Origin: Candidatus Iainarchaeum sp.
GTDB taxonomy: Archaea; B1Sed10-29; WALL01; JAGHAM01
Length of the DNA: 64,000 bases
Direction of reading: 5' to 3'
NCBI GenBank assembly: GCA_021161465.1
Contig: JAGHAM010000023.1
Location: 1 to 64,000, forward strand
The notes beneath the pieces are model-generated. The model was given only the letters and a program-made list of their open reading frames with translations. It did no database searches and was not told the DNA's origin. The position numbers and the translations under genes are program-made. Positions 26,932 to 38,500 of this stretch are shown here, in pieces; positions within the stretch are counted from its first letter, which is position 1, and the number at the start of each line of letters is the position of its first letter.

Positions 26932-27486
26932 ATGGTGAGCTTTAAGTCTGGGCAAAGAGGTCAAGAAAGCGCGCCTTTTAATTTAATCATAGCGGGAGTT
27001 ATGATTACTTTCACGATAGTAGTGCTAGGCCACTTATTGGTGAATTCAAATACTACCTTCTGCGTGGAAAAGATGCAAAGCAACGCGCAAAGCTTGGCTA
27101 GGGAGATTGAGAAAACAGCCCAGTACTCAAGGAACAACACAGAGCTCACAGTTAACCTCAATTTCCCATCATGTGGTGACATACAAATAGACAACTTCAC
27201 AATCAAAGACTCTGACCCCATACACTGCGTTAAGTACTGCCATGCCAGTAGCTGCATGCTTATGACCATAAATGGTTACACCGGTGGGAGTGCTACCACA
27301 GTAACAGAGCCCATTTGTATAAAGGTTCCGACCAACACCACCATAAATACCACAGGATGCCAGTCGTTATTTGGAGCAGGATACAAAGATATACCAGATA
27401 GAGCATTCAAGCCCAAAGTCTACCAGCTGTCATTGATAAAGACTATAAGCGGTGAAACCACTATACACATCTGTGACGTTGGATAG
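26932..27486 (+). CDS. Pilin-like protein C
   Basis: This protein has 184 residues from the ATG at 26932. The signal region is SGQRGQESAPF followed by a hydrophobic helix: cleavage after RG, Gln at +1. The extracellular part has eight cysteines and several N-glycosylation sequons (NTT, NNT, NFT). It is a clear paralogue of the gene at 27610 in helix, cysteine spacing (CVEKMQS / CEEQIQS) and C-terminus (IHICD / LHLCN). It is probably a minor pilin. Confidence 0.8.
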   Translation: MVSFKSGQRGQESAPFNLIIAGVMITFTIVVLGHLLVNSNTTFCVEKMQSNAQSLAREIEKTAQYSRNNTELTVNLNFPSCGDIQIDNFTIKDSDPIHCVKYCHASSCMLMTINGYTGGSATTVTEPICIKVPTNTTINTTGCQSLFGAGYKDIPDRAFKPKVYQLSLIKTISGETTIHICDVG

Positions 27487-27609
27487 AGATTTAACGACAT
27501 ACTGCTTTCTCACGTGACTAAACTTGGCCTCACCGGGTGACCCGAACAGGTTTGGATATGACTTCAAAATTTCAAAACTTTTATAACCTAGTTCCCCGTT
27601 ATTTCTGTG
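27487..27609. promoter_or_regulatory. Gap between paralogous pilin genes with TATA box
   Basis: This 123-nt gap holds a short dyad (CACCGGGTG at about 27532-27540) and, at 27579-27586, TTTTATAA centred 27 nt before the ATG at 27610. The stretch after the TATA (cctagtt...cgttattt) resembles the promoter of the gene at 26932. Confidence 0.5.
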
Positions 27610-28161
27610 ATGAAAGCCAGGGCTGCTGGGACAAAAGGCCAAGAGGAAGCACCGTTTGCACTGTTCCTTGCAGTGGCGATGCTAGCACTGCTGCTGCCAA
27701 TAGCCGCTGAGCTTTACAAGAACGCCAGCACTGCCGTCTGTGAAGAGCAGATACAAAGCAGTATGGAAACTCTGGCAAGAGATATTGAGATAGGAACAGC
27801 ACTCCCAGGAAACAACACAGTCTTCAATGTTGATTTCGGATTTTTCTCGTGTGGCAACTGGATTATCAGCAACTTCACTCTTAAATCACCAGGCTCCGAA
27901 GAATGTGTCCGCAGCTGTCAAACTGCCAATTGTATGATGGTCAGAGGCAATGGATACGTTGGAGAGGAACCAACTGTGATTGGCGAACCAGTTTGTGTAA
28001 GGCTTCCTTTAGACGTAAATCTTAGAACCAGTGGTTGTACTGGTTTTGGTTACACTGGGCTACCCTCCAATACATTCAACACCACCAAATATACGCTGGT
28101 CTTGGTGAAAAAAGAACACGGTGGCCTGACTGACTTACATCTCTGCAATTACAATAGCTAG
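27610..28161 (+). CDS. Pilin-like protein D
   Basis: This protein has 183 residues from the ATG at 27610. GTKGQEEAPFALF is the class III signal: cleavage after KG, Gln at +1, Glu near +3. A helix follows, then a Cys-rich head with NNT and NFT sequons. It is a paralogue of the gene at 26932. The two may form a pair of minor pilins or alternative subunits. Confidence 0.8.
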   Translation: MKARAAGTKGQEEAPFALFLAVAMLALLLPIAAELYKNASTAVCEEQIQSSMETLARDIEIGTALPGNNTVFNVDFGFFSCGNWIISNFTLKSPGSEECVRSCQTANCMMVRGNGYVGEEPTVIGEPVCVRLPLDVNLRTSGCTGFGYTGLPSNTFNTTKYTLVLVKKEHGGLTDLHLCNYNS

Positions 28162-28169
28162 GTGGATAT

Positions 28170-28844
28170 ATGCAACTAAAAAAGAAACGCCTTGGGAATA
28201 AAGGCTTGGGTATGTGGGTGATGTCCAAGACAGTACTTTTCATCTTTCTTTTGCTGCTTGTAGCGGTACTAAGTGGCTTCTTAAACATTTACCAGAAAAA
28301 AGTTATTGAAGACAGCGCGCGCAGTGTGATAATGCTCTGGGCTGAGTCCGCCAACTCCGTCGCGCAATTCCCTTCAGGAAGCGCTATCTGGCCACTGCAA
28401 CAACAGGTTATTATAAAGAGCGCCGGAAGAAAAGTCTCGGTAGCCAAGGATTACACAACTGGTATAGTTGCTCTGGATAGCCCAGATGGAAAGCGATTGG
28501 TGTTTATGCTTGCATGGGGGGACCATAATGAAACTAAAATTGAGGATATTCCTGAATACGCGACTGCTGTTTCCACCGGCCTGCCGCTGGACATAACTAA
28601 TGTATATTTCTTCAATGGTTCAACCACCCCTGGAGATCCACCAACATATCTGCAATATGCTGGGAATCCTAAAGAGGAAATTATAGTTAGACCATCAATA
28701 GGTGGCACAAGGGATGCATATATAGTATTTTATAGGAATCAAACAACATTCTGCATTGGAACCATAAAGCAAACTGAAACTGACTTAAAAACAGCTGTTG
28801 GGAACATAGCAACATGCTGTAATGCTCCATCATCATGTCCATGA
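28170..28844 (+). CDS. Pilin-like/pseudopilin protein E
   Basis: This 224-residue protein has a strongly basic N-terminus (MQLKKKRLGNKGLGM), then a hydrophobic helix (about residues 18-42), then a soluble extracellular domain. NKG|L could be a prepilin-type site, but Gln at +1 is missing. It follows pilin-like D by 8 nt in the same operon. Three cysteines cluster near the C-terminus (CC, C). The family is not recognised; minor pilin is inferred. Confidence 0.7.
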   Translation: MQLKKKRLGNKGLGMWVMSKTVLFIFLLLLVAVLSGFLNIYQKKVIEDSARSVIMLWAESANSVAQFPSGSAIWPLQQQVIIKSAGRKVSVAKDYTTGIVALDSPDGKRLVFMLAWGDHNETKIEDIPEYATAVSTGLPLDITNVYFFNGSTTPGDPPTYLQYAGNPKEEIIVRPSIGGTRDAYIVFYRNQTTFCIGTIKQTETDLKTAVGNIATCCNAPSSCP

Positions 28845-28853
28845 GGTAGAGAT

Positions 28854-29369
28854 ATGAGAAAAGGATATATTGGTCCATTGGGGGATGATTTCCCTGCACT
28901 GCTACCAATAGCACTAGGGCTGCTGATGTTCTTCAGTGCCATATCGCTTGCTTATGCAATCCATGACGCAAAAAGTACAACTGTAAATCTTATGAGAGCT
29001 AATGTAATGATTTCAAGGTCAATCAGAGAAGATGTGCATTTCACAAGAGAATACTGGACTGGTGAAGCCTGCTCAAAAATGAATAATACTGCAGTGAATT
29101 ATGGTGTTAAGGTTGCAATGAGGATAGTGATGAGTAATTATACCTATTACAGTACCACAGGTTCCAGTTCAATAGAGATTCCATCAAACAAAACCGAAGA
29201 TTCCGTCATGCTTGTCAACTCGAGCGGAGGAAGTAGGGCTGTCTGCCCGTTAGGTGCCCAGTGGGAGGATTACGTACCAGCAAGTGGCTTAGCTATGAGC
29301 TACCCTGTAGTTGTTGATTCACAAGGACAGATATTACCAGCAACGTTGGTGGTGGTAACATGGCAGTAA
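28854..29369 (+). CDS. Pilin-like protein F
   Basis: This 171-residue protein starts MRKGYIGPLGDDFPALL, followed by a hydrophobic helix. The PLG|DDFPALLPIAL layout resembles the pilin-like neighbours (GQEEAPFALF). The soluble part has two cysteines and NNT and NYT sequons. It overlaps the next gene by 10 nt. Probably a minor pilin; the cleavage site is uncertain. Confidence 0.65.
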   Translation: MRKGYIGPLGDDFPALLPIALGLLMFFSAISLAYAIHDAKSTTVNLMRANVMISRSIREDVHFTREYWTGEACSKMNNTAVNYGVKVAMRIVMSNYTYYSTTGSSSIEIPSNKTEDSVMLVNSSGGSRAVCPLGAQWEDYVPASGLAMSYPVVVDSQGQILPATLVVVTWQ

Positions 29370-29923
29370 AGGCACAGGCCGTAATCATTGATGCGTTCCT
29401 CCTGTTCATACTTTGCTCTTTTGCTGCAACTTTCCTTCTCTGGGCATCAAGTGTCTATGGGAACAAATCGCTAAGGGCCTACACTTACTTATATGAGGGA
29501 GAATATGAAACAAGCCTGATAAATGTTCTCTCTGAGATGAAATACAACGTTAGCGATGTGCCAAGACATTGGATAGATGAAGTTGGGTATTATATGAATG
29601 GAGAATTTGATGAAAGCAGCGATAGATACACCAACATGACAAAGTATTGGGATATCATATGCCTTCAGGCCCCTGTCCCATTGCAGCTTGAAGTCGTTAC
29701 CAATACCAAAAATCCAAGTCATTCGAAAATGATTTTCAATTGTTCCCTTGACCCAACCAGGCTAGATAGGGAAAGAATAAACGAAAGTGTACAGGATTAC
29801 ATGACAAGAGATTGCAACCCTCCTGGAATTTGTAGACCTCCGCCGCCTTATTACTCCTCTGGGTCTGAAACTCGGTTATGCGGCGACCTAGTTTGCAAGA
29901 TGGAGGCAAAGATTTATTATTAA
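29360..29923 (+). CDS. Pilin-like protein G
   Basis: This 187-residue protein begins MAVKAQAVIIDAFLL. A KA|Q prepilin-type site is possible because archaeal prepilin peptidases accept small residues at -1. One helix is followed by an extracellular domain with NVS, NMT, NCS and NES sequons and late cysteines. It is the last member of the tightly packed 28,170-29,923 group. Confidence 0.65.
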   Translation: MAVKAQAVIIDAFLLFILCSFAATFLLWASSVYGNKSLRAYTYLYEGEYETSLINVLSEMKYNVSDVPRHWIDEVGYYMNGEFDESSDRYTNMTKYWDIICLQAPVPLQLEVVTNTKNPSHSKMIFNCSLDPTRLDRERINESVQDYMTRDCNPPGICRPPPPYYSSGSETRLCGDLVCKMEAKIYY

Positions 29924-29943
29924 GTTAAGTGTGAGAGAATACA

Positions 29944-30384
29944 ATGCTAATAGAGTCCTATTTAACTGCACTGCTCCTTTGTACTTCCTATGGAAAGCCA
30001 GCTTGTATGGGTGTCCTATCATTCATAACCTCCCTAATTGTTTTCGCGTTTGTAGCGCTAACCACACTATTTTTCAGGAGAAAAAACAAAGAAGCAAACT
30101 GGTTTGCTAAACTTATGTTAACGATAGTCTATTTCACTATAGTATGGATAGCCATATGCATATATTATGGAACAAGCCCCATGGAAGGTTTATCAATACC
30201 ATTGAAATATGGATTTGGTGTGTTCTTTTTATTCGTCCTGCCGTTCTCATGGGTGTATAAAAAGCTGATGAACAAGTATCCTATGCTCCCATGGCATTTC
30301 GTCCAGTACCTATGTTGCCTGGTTGCCAGCCTAATCTTTTGGGCTGCCGTAATTTTCTACTTTGGTATCTTCTCACTCGTATGA
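29944..30384 (+). CDS. Multi-pass membrane protein, unknown
   Basis: This 146-residue protein has four predicted membrane helices (about residues 22-43, 55-77, 86-103 and 118-143) and short loops. It lies within the pilin cluster but has no pilin signal. No peptidase motif such as the GxGD of prepilin peptidases is present. The function is unknown; it may be an accessory membrane protein of the pilus system. Confidence 0.7.
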   Translation: MLIESYLTALLLCTSYGKPACMGVLSFITSLIVFAFVALTTLFFRRKNKEANWFAKLMLTIVYFTIVWIAICIYYGTSPMEGLSIPLKYGFGVFFLFVLPFSWVYKKLMNKYPMLPWHFVQYLCCLVASLIFWAAVIFYFGIFSLV

Positions 30385-30386
30385 AA

Positions 30387-30397
30387 GCTTAAAAAGG
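30387..30397 (+). promoter_or_regulatory. TATA-like box before the large pilin-like gene
   Basis: gcttaaaaagg is centred 26 nt before the ATG at 30418. An aaggtga ribosome binding site also lies just before the ATG, so either leaderless or led initiation is possible. Confidence 0.45.
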
Positions 30398-30417
30398 ATT
30401 AGCGAGTAAGGTGATTT

Positions 30418-32484
30418 ATGCACAGAGGATTCAGTGTTTTCACACCAATGGTTGGAGTTATAGTAATCACTATAACTATCCTTCTGGTCGCTGCAATTCT
30501 TCAAGATGAAAGAGTGGTTACTGCTGGCACTCTGCAAACATATCAGAACATACGAATCGCCAATATAATGAGGGATGTACAGGGTAGAGTGTCGGAAAGT
30601 ATAAGGATAAGTATGTTTGAGAATTGGGTTGAACAAACTACAGCCGAGATAAAAACAGACAACTGTTTTAATGACTCCCTGGCAAATAATTATGACAGTG
30701 GTCTGAAGGAATGCAAAGCTAGTCTACTTAATGAAACTAAGAATGACATCAAAACCATTATGAAGGATGCCCTAAAAGGAAGTGTCATATCAGATACTAT
30801 CGATAGGATGAGCTATGATTATAAGGACGCCAAGATAACAGGCATATCCATCTCAGATATCAACAATGTAGTAGGGGAAACCAAATTCGTAGATTGTGAA
30901 TCCCCTGAGGACTGCAATGATGGTAGAATCAAAGTCACTATAAATTTTTCAAAGTTAGAAGGCAAACCAGTTGCAACCATAGAAACCAACACAAGCACAA
31001 TAAATGTCTACATGCCACCAGGGGAGTCAACATTCATAACAGACGATCCAGTAGGCATCTATGCTATAAAAATAGGGGAATTCTTTGGAAATTTCACGCT
31101 AATGGACAAAACATGGCATGGTGCGGGCAACAGCATAACTAGGACCATAGGACCAAGTGATAGATGCGATTATAATGGAGAGGACACACCATATGGTGCA
31201 ATACCTCTAGATAAAAATAATGAGTGTAGAGGTTACGGGAACGGCAGCCAGTGGTACCACTACAAATATGTGTTCCAAAGAAGAGAACCGCAGAACTTAA
31301 CAGAAGATGGGGGTAGTGGTTATGTCACCACTGGATGGAAGAGTGGGTTTAACTTCTCTGATAACGGGAACCGACCAATTAGGTTGAGTGAGAAAATCTA
31401 TGAGCTTGTAAAGGGGTGGTTGGACACACATATCACAATTAGTATGAGTGGTTGGGAAAACTGCCTTGACCTGTTCAGCAAAGCACACCTTAGAGAGGTC
31501 AGCTACAATATATGTGGTGATTTTGATTGTCTTGAGAACTATTTCATCTCAGGTTATATAAGAGGGAAGAAGCTTGCCTACAATGAGAGTGGATACGGTT
31601 ATCCGGGGTACGCAGCAAACCTCAAGCTAAACCAGTTAGTATACAGAAAGGGAGACCCAACTGCCCTTGCTAGTGAACAATATGCGTTGCCTGGCGGGCA
31701 TGCTCATAAAGATACACCTAGCGAGTACATCAACATCAGAGGTAAGAAAAACGCCTTAATCGATGACCCTAGTTACCAAAGCATAATCTCGCAAGAACCT
31801 GACAACACAATCTTAGAAAATACCACCAACTATTTTGATGAAAGATTCTTTAAGGATAACTCATATTCTGATGGGCCACTCGAAGACTTGGTTGGGAAAA
31901 TAAAAGAATCTTCCAGAGATTATGCTTCCTCTATGGGGTTCTATTCAGAGGAACCAAGATATAATTTAACCGTTGAAAGCTGGCAATATTATGTCCACAA
32001 GGATATCTCTGGTGGTGATAACTGGTATTGCGGTGAGTTTGTAGGATGGTATATACCTAGCTTTGCTGGAGGTTCTTATACTGCGACTGAAGCACTTGAT
32101 AAGTTCGGTGATCACGCAATGTTCTTCTCATTGCCCATGAATTTCACCTGCAATACATACACCTTAGTGGCGGTTAAGGAGGATTATAAGTTACTCAGGA
32201 ACACAGAGGCACATCCAGATGATATAAACAAAACAGTTTTCCATGCAGTCTTAGAACGGGTGAAAACAGATTATTCAGAAGGCACGAGTGAGGTGGCACT
32301 ATGGAAAGGTAGTGGTATCACCGAATTCGATAGAAGGTGGCTCAGACCAACAATAAAAGACATCTCAGATATGCAATCAGATATGCCCTCAGAAAAACTA
32401 AGCATAAGGCACTGCATATACTCATATAAGGAAGGGACTGGAGGGAACGAAGAGTGTTACTGGATAGGGCAGAAACCAATATGA
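30418..32484 (+). CDS. Large protein with archaeal pilin-type N-terminus
   Basis: This 688-residue protein has the N-terminus MHRGFSVFTPMVGVIVI followed by a hydrophobic helix, which resembles archaeal type IV pilin N-termini (RG or RA, then S, then a helix with PxxG). The large extracellular region has paired cysteines and NFS, NTS and NLT sequons, and it has no repeats that I can see. A pilin-type protein of this size could be a tip adhesin or pilus base component (inference). It is the last gene before the giant surface proteins. Confidence 0.75.
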   Translation: MHRGFSVFTPMVGVIVITITILLVAAILQDERVVTAGTLQTYQNIRIANIMRDVQGRVSESIRISMFENWVEQTTAEIKTDNCFNDSLANNYDSGLKECKASLLNETKNDIKTIMKDALKGSVISDTIDRMSYDYKDAKITGISISDINNVVGETKFVDCESPEDCNDGRIKVTINFSKLEGKPVATIETNTSTINVYMPPGESTFITDDPVGIYAIKIGEFFGNFTLMDKTWHGAGNSITRTIGPSDRCDYNGEDTPYGAIPLDKNNECRGYGNGSQWYHYKYVFQRREPQNLTEDGGSGYVTTGWKSGFNFSDNGNRPIRLSEKIYELVKGWLDTHITISMSGWENCLDLFSKAHLREVSYNICGDFDCLENYFISGYIRGKKLAYNESGYGYPGYAANLKLNQLVYRKGDPTALASEQYALPGGHAHKDTPSEYINIRGKKNALIDDPSYQSIISQEPDNTILENTTNYFDERFFKDNSYSDGPLEDLVGKIKESSRDYASSMGFYSEEPRYNLTVESWQYYVHKDISGGDNWYCGEFVGWYIPSFAGGSYTATEALDKFGDHAMFFSLPMNFTCNTYTLVAVKEDYKLLRNTEAHPDDINKTVFHAVLERVKTDYSEGTSEVALWKGSGITEFDRRWLRPTIKDISDMQSDMPSEKLSIRHCIYSYKEGTGGNEECYWIGQKPI

Positions 32485-32488
32485 TGCA

Positions 32489-32529
32489 AAAATATATATA
32501 TTCATACCTTATAACTAACTATAGAGGGG
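32489..32529 (+). promoter_or_regulatory. TATA box and ribosome binding site of giant surface protein 1
   Basis: An aaaatatatatat element (32488-32501) is followed by a gaggggt ribosome binding site at 32524-32530, which fits the ATG at 32536. The in-frame TTG at 32530 overlaps the ribosome binding site and is unlikely to be the start. Confidence 0.5.
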
Positions 32530-32535
32530 TTGCAA

Positions 32536-35500
32536 ATGGGAATTGACGAGATATACGCTAAAATTGAAGATAAATATTACGCTTTTTTGGATTACCTACA
32601 AAAGAGAGGCATCCCCGTGTATTCAGTCATCGATCCGATAGAGCACGCTGGAATACCCTCTCTGCCGCTTCTGGTTGGCTTGCTCATACTAATCCTTGGG
32701 CTAGCGTATTATACAACGGCGGGCCCAGTGGGTGAGGATGTTACGCTGACTATAACCTCAAATGGTGTTGCTGTCACTGACGCCCAAGTAAAGGCACTGC
32801 TTGATGGAACTACAATCAAATCGGTGGTAAGCAGGAATGGGGAAGCCATCCTAAGTGGATTGCCACCAAACAAAAATATCACTATAACAATTGATAAACC
32901 TGGTTGCGCGTTGTGGTCCAAGACTATAACACCATCGGAAATTAATGACCTTAACCCCCAGCTGCAGTGTGAAAGTGCCATATACTCCTGCCTGGACATA
33001 TCAAGCGACATGGTGACGGCATATGTACAGGATAAAGACAGCATCCCCCCAACTTCATGCGAAGTTAGAGTACACCCACGTAGCAACCCATCCACATCTA
33101 TAGCTGTTGGTTGGAAAGTTGAAAACGGGGTGCTTCACATAGAAGACCCCTCACAAGACAACTGCCCAAGTAAGGATGATTATGTCGCTATACTGTGTGA
33201 CAATGGAGATTACAACAATACCATATCTGGACTGCTATCTGACATAAAACTTAAGGGAAGCATAACACTCACAACAACTCAACCACCAGAAAAGCCAAAT
33301 GCAACCGAACTTCCCAAGATACATATACATGTACAATCAGACACTGGACACCCTCTTGATGGTATAATAGTAAAAGCTGTCGATGCACAATGCAATGACA
33401 GAGCATCAGACTTTGCAAACGCCGTGCTCCAGGCAGCCACCGGACCAAATGGTGATGCCACATTGCAGATACCTAATGGGCAAGATTTTTATCTAGCTGC
33501 ATCCGACAAGAGTGGAGTTTACAATGAGTATTGCAACTCTGACGATAAGTACACGTCAAGCCTTGATATGGAGGCCAAAAATATTACAATAGTTATGAGA
33601 GTGGGCTCAGGAACAAAAATAGAAGTTAGAGAATCTGGAACGCAAGAGCCCATCCCGGGCGCGCTCGTCACAGTGAAAGACGAGACCGGCAGAAGTGTGG
33701 GAACACCAATACTTACTGATTCCTCTGGAGAAGCAAACTTTGTCCTCTATACTGGCAAGAGCTACACCGTTGAAGTGAGGCACAGAGCTTATGAGCTCAT
33801 AAAAGACACAGTAACTGGGGGAGAAGACGCCTACATATACATGGACCCCGTTGACATAACCCAAACAGGAAATCTTGAATTGACAACGGTAAAGGCGTAC
33901 GGCACAAAGGACAGGCTCGGTGGGGTAACAGTCCAGCTGGTGCGGAATGATACAGTTTATGCCGAGATTAAGACAGACCGCTCGGGTTATTACCTATTAA
34001 CCAATGTAGTTGCTGGCGACTACCAGACTAAAGTTCTGCCACCGGGGGGAGTCAACTATCAGAGCGGCCCAGACGTGACAATAGCGCCACAAAATACCAC
34101 CAAGACAACCATAGAAGTCAAACCAGAGAAGGTAACCCTAAGTGTCATAACCTATGTTGAAATGGGCGGTAAGAAACTCAGAAAGCAGAACGTAAAGGTT
34201 GAAATGTGGGACGCACGTTACGATGAAAAAATCGAAGAAAAGACATCAGGCATAGAGAGAAAAGTGGATTTCACTGTTGATAAATGCTCTGAGGTTTACT
34301 TCGTGCTTAGCTACGCTGAAAATGAAGGTCCCTATGCTGGCAAAAAGTATGGGCCCCTGACCAGTGACCCTGAAACTTACTGTGGGTCAAGAGAGATAAA
34401 AGATTTAGTGTTGAAAGAAAAGCCAGACCAGACTACAGTTAGTTTAACAGTAACTACACCCCAGGGTGATGAAGTAGACCAGCTGATTCCTGGTAACCAT
34501 TACAATGCATTGCTTGAGGTAGCACTCCCAGAATACACAAAGAAGAACACCTACAATCAGGTTGATGTTGAGATGTTCGTTGGTGAGACTGGAAGCCTGC
34601 TCAACACAGAAAGGACTCCTGTGATTATAGGCACCGTCGGCCTGCAGGACCTAGCAACACAGGACCCTTATATATCAGACGTCTTCAAATCTGATGACTA
34701 CAGCTTCGGCCAGCAGCCAAGCAGAGAGGAAACAGGACCTAGCAAGTACATTAAGATAACTATAACCAAATACACTCCGGGTACATATGTAGCCAGAATC
34801 CCCTTGTATGTAAGGAAGTTAGCTGATTACGAAACCACTAAGATAAGTTACAAGGCAACGTGGGTCCCCCCAAAAGGGAACAGTATATGCTCTGAGGAAG
34901 GATGCCTCTGGACACGCAATAGTTACCAGATAGTTCCAGAAGGCACACCACAGCTTTACGGCCTTGACTCCGGAGCGTTTTACGCTTACAAAGCATGGCT
35001 CACTGCAAGCAAAAATGGCTCACCAATAACAATAGACACACCTATAACACAAGACGCTTACTTCTACCTGCACATCAATGCAACTGCAAGAAGCGACATA
35101 ACAAGTTGGGGAGTTAAATTTGAAACCATACCAGAGATAGCAGAGCCCATTGCCTATGAAGGAACGATATACAGGGCTAGTGGAGCAACAACAGAGATAA
35201 CATCAACAGGATTAACTGGTTATACGATAACAAATGACAAGGATATCTATGCACTACACAGCGATGACCAGCTTTTGTTGACTGTCACTATGAAAGCAGT
35301 TTCGCCTGGCAGATGCTCTCTGGTACCATTCAATGACCTTGCACACTCGCTAAGCTTTAAGGTATCAGAGGTTCCACTACTCAAAAAAGAAACCCTAATT
35401 GCTGGTGTAACCGCAACCCTACAGGCCAAAAGCTTGTTTGAGAAAGGGCAGGATTACGCTAAGGACCTCTGGGCTAGTTATGACGTAGAGAATGAAACCC

Positions 35501-38500
35501 TGCCAACCAACTACAAGAAATTCAAGCTGATATTCCAATTCGGCAACACAGCGGGAGAGACTATAAATGCAAAACTTGTCCTGGATGCAAAGGACAAGAG
35601 CCTATCATTTACCAATGTAACAGTAGATGGTGAATCCAACCCGGGAACAGGCACATACATACAAACTACTGAATTCGAAGTGCCATCAAGTGGTGCTGAA
35701 GTTGTGATAGAAGGAGAGGGAACAACCCAATCAACAAGCAACATGGACATATACTTCTGGGAACAAGACACACCAAGGCCAGACACACCATGGGCAACCA
35801 TAAGCTATGGTAAAATTGATTACTCTGCTAGCATTAAAGCGTACGAGAAAGGAGCTGTATTAAAAGGCGTCTCCGAGAATGCAGACGAGGTCAGAGTCTG
35901 GGTTTACAAGAGCGTTGATGATTCTGTATCCAGTATCGGAGGAGGTATTATCGAAGGGGACCATGTCAAGATAGCTTACGACAACAACTCAGTGATTGAA
36001 TGGGCGTCTTTAGAGCCATCTGGACCCTACTTTAAGTACGTAGTCCCTGAAGATAAACCAATCAGGGGAAAACTAACAGCAATCATCACGAGCTCGAAAT
36101 TTGGCGAGATTGATGAAACACTAAGCTCGTCTTACGTCAGCTTTACACCGAAAAGCACAAACATAAAAGATTTCCTGAACATGAACTTGGTCTCTAACGA
36201 GGAGAAGACAAAAGATATAATAGTAGCCAGCCACTACAACGAGCCTCTTGATATGACCATAGGAAACATCCAAAAAGACGGATGGAAATTCTCACTCGAA
36301 ACAACTATATACTCACTAAAGCCGGGAACAGCAACAGTGTTCATGAAGAGAGAAACCCAGAAAGGGAGTGGCAAGGTAACCATACCTGCCAAAGGGAAGG
36401 CAGTAATTAAAGTTACCGCAAGCCCTGTTGACGTGAAGTGCAGGTACAACGAAACGGCCTTGCTCCAACTTGATGTGGAGAACGTCAGGAAGCCTTATGT
36501 GTATTCCTTTGCCTTAAACTGTACCAATGGCACTTCCGGCGTAAGTTATACTACTGCAGTACCGACAGACCATATAGTCAGGCTAGACATAGACCCATCA
36601 ACTGTCACGCGCTTTGATTGCTTTAACAATAGTGCTGAGAGTGGATTGGACACAGCGTACCTTTGCGACGCTGAGCAGTTTGGGGTGTCTCTGCTTGATG
36701 CAGCCTGGGCACTTTACACAGACGATTACTCTGTTGAACACTCTTATTTCTATTCACTTGGAAAAGATGAGTTAGGTCAGGAGGGGCTATCACAAATTCT
36801 CAGTAGGTATGGGGACAAATTTGAGATAAGCCATGTATACAACAGTGAGGACTCTGCCAAAGCTACAAAAACTACAGACATAGTCCTAGATGGAAAAGCT
36901 GGTTGTGGCATCAATAAGGTAGTCCTAACTAAGATAAACCATGATGAAGACATCAGGATAACTATAACAACTAACAGCAGTGTTCCATGGTGTGGTAGAG
37001 CAGCCCACGCCTATTTGATAGGCCTGCTAAACTACGACCAGAACTTAAGGCCTACCCTCGGAAAATACTACTCGTTCGATACAAGCATGGAGGGTGAAAA
37101 TGTAATAGATGCAATACAGTACGCTAAGAAACAGGGCAACTCCATATCGAACACAATGTTATTCAGCTATGGTTCTGCCGGTGAAAGTTATTCTGCCCAA
37201 ACCATAGTCAATGCAAGAGCTGGTGGGAGACCGCAGAGTTACATAAAATACAAAGACTGCGAAATCATGTCCGGCACTGATTGCCCAATATTTGCGATTA
37301 ACTTCTTTACAACCCTGAAAGAACCAATAATAGGTTACTTTGATATAGACAACAAGGACGACATACATGTTGGTTTGGTATACGACAGGAGCGAGATTAC
37401 CACTGAAGGTGCGGGGAACCAGCTGGACACCTACCGGGCATTATTCATAACCCGGCTCTTGGATTATGCTGTTTCTGGGAATATGGGCCAGGGCATATGG
37501 ATTGGCTCCAACAACAGCCAGATGATTTACATCCCAACGAAAGACACAAGCCAAAATATTGTTGACTTAAGCCCTGTTACGCAAAGAGTTTTGGTTTATG
37601 GTAAGAATTACTATGATGTGGAAAATGAGGAAATTACAGGTAACAGGAGCGTCCACGTGCACATAGACATAGATGACGAACCGCGCTATTGTGTCGTTGG
37701 CAACCTCAAACCAGATGGAACTATAACTGATTCGCAGGAAGAAACACCCGTATTCCAACCAAACAGCAAAGACTGGCCATATGGTATTGATGTATTTGAC
37801 TGGACATTACTACCTGGCAATGGAAGAAAACGGGTTGTAGCTTACTGTATGGATAAGAATGGTGTCACTTCCAGGATAAGTGTGGGTGAGATTCTACTTG
37901 ACACTACAGGTATGCTAGTGTTCAGGGGCGAGCAATATCCAAATACACTCAGCATGTACAAACCAATGATAACTAAAGACCTGTTTTATCACTTTATCGT
38001 GATGAATAAATATGGAGAAACTACCAAATGCTGGATGGAATACAAGGATAAAGAGTATATGACAGAAGGGGAGATTAGCTTAGGTACTGCACCGGAGGAT
38101 AAAAACATATGCAACAACGGTCAGAACGACAACAGTCCAATTCCTGGAGTCTCAGATAACTGGCAGATAGATGATGGCTGCTGCTATCCTGTAGGTGGAA
38201 ATTCAGGAAATGTTGAGGGCAGCGGAACAGAAAAAACATACTTCTTCAATATGCAGGAATTCACCTGCAACAGCCCGATAGTTGAAACGGAAAACGAGGA
38301 GATTCCTGTAGAGATATGGTGCATGAACAGCTTAGGGCAAAAGAAAAAATTAATTGATGTTAACTTATACAGGCAAAGCACCGACGCACCAATGTTTGTT
38401 CTACCGGGGGACTTTACATTCTCTGTAAATGGAACCTACGAAAACGGTGTTATGACCAGCAACTATGGAGGTCAAGGGTTATACTTTGACAGGAACATTG

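Noticed and set aside
20809-32484. Calling the pilus locus an archaellum operon
   Set aside because: The ATPase and platform are related to FlaI and FlaJ, but FlaH, FlaF, FlaG and typical tandem archaellins are absent.
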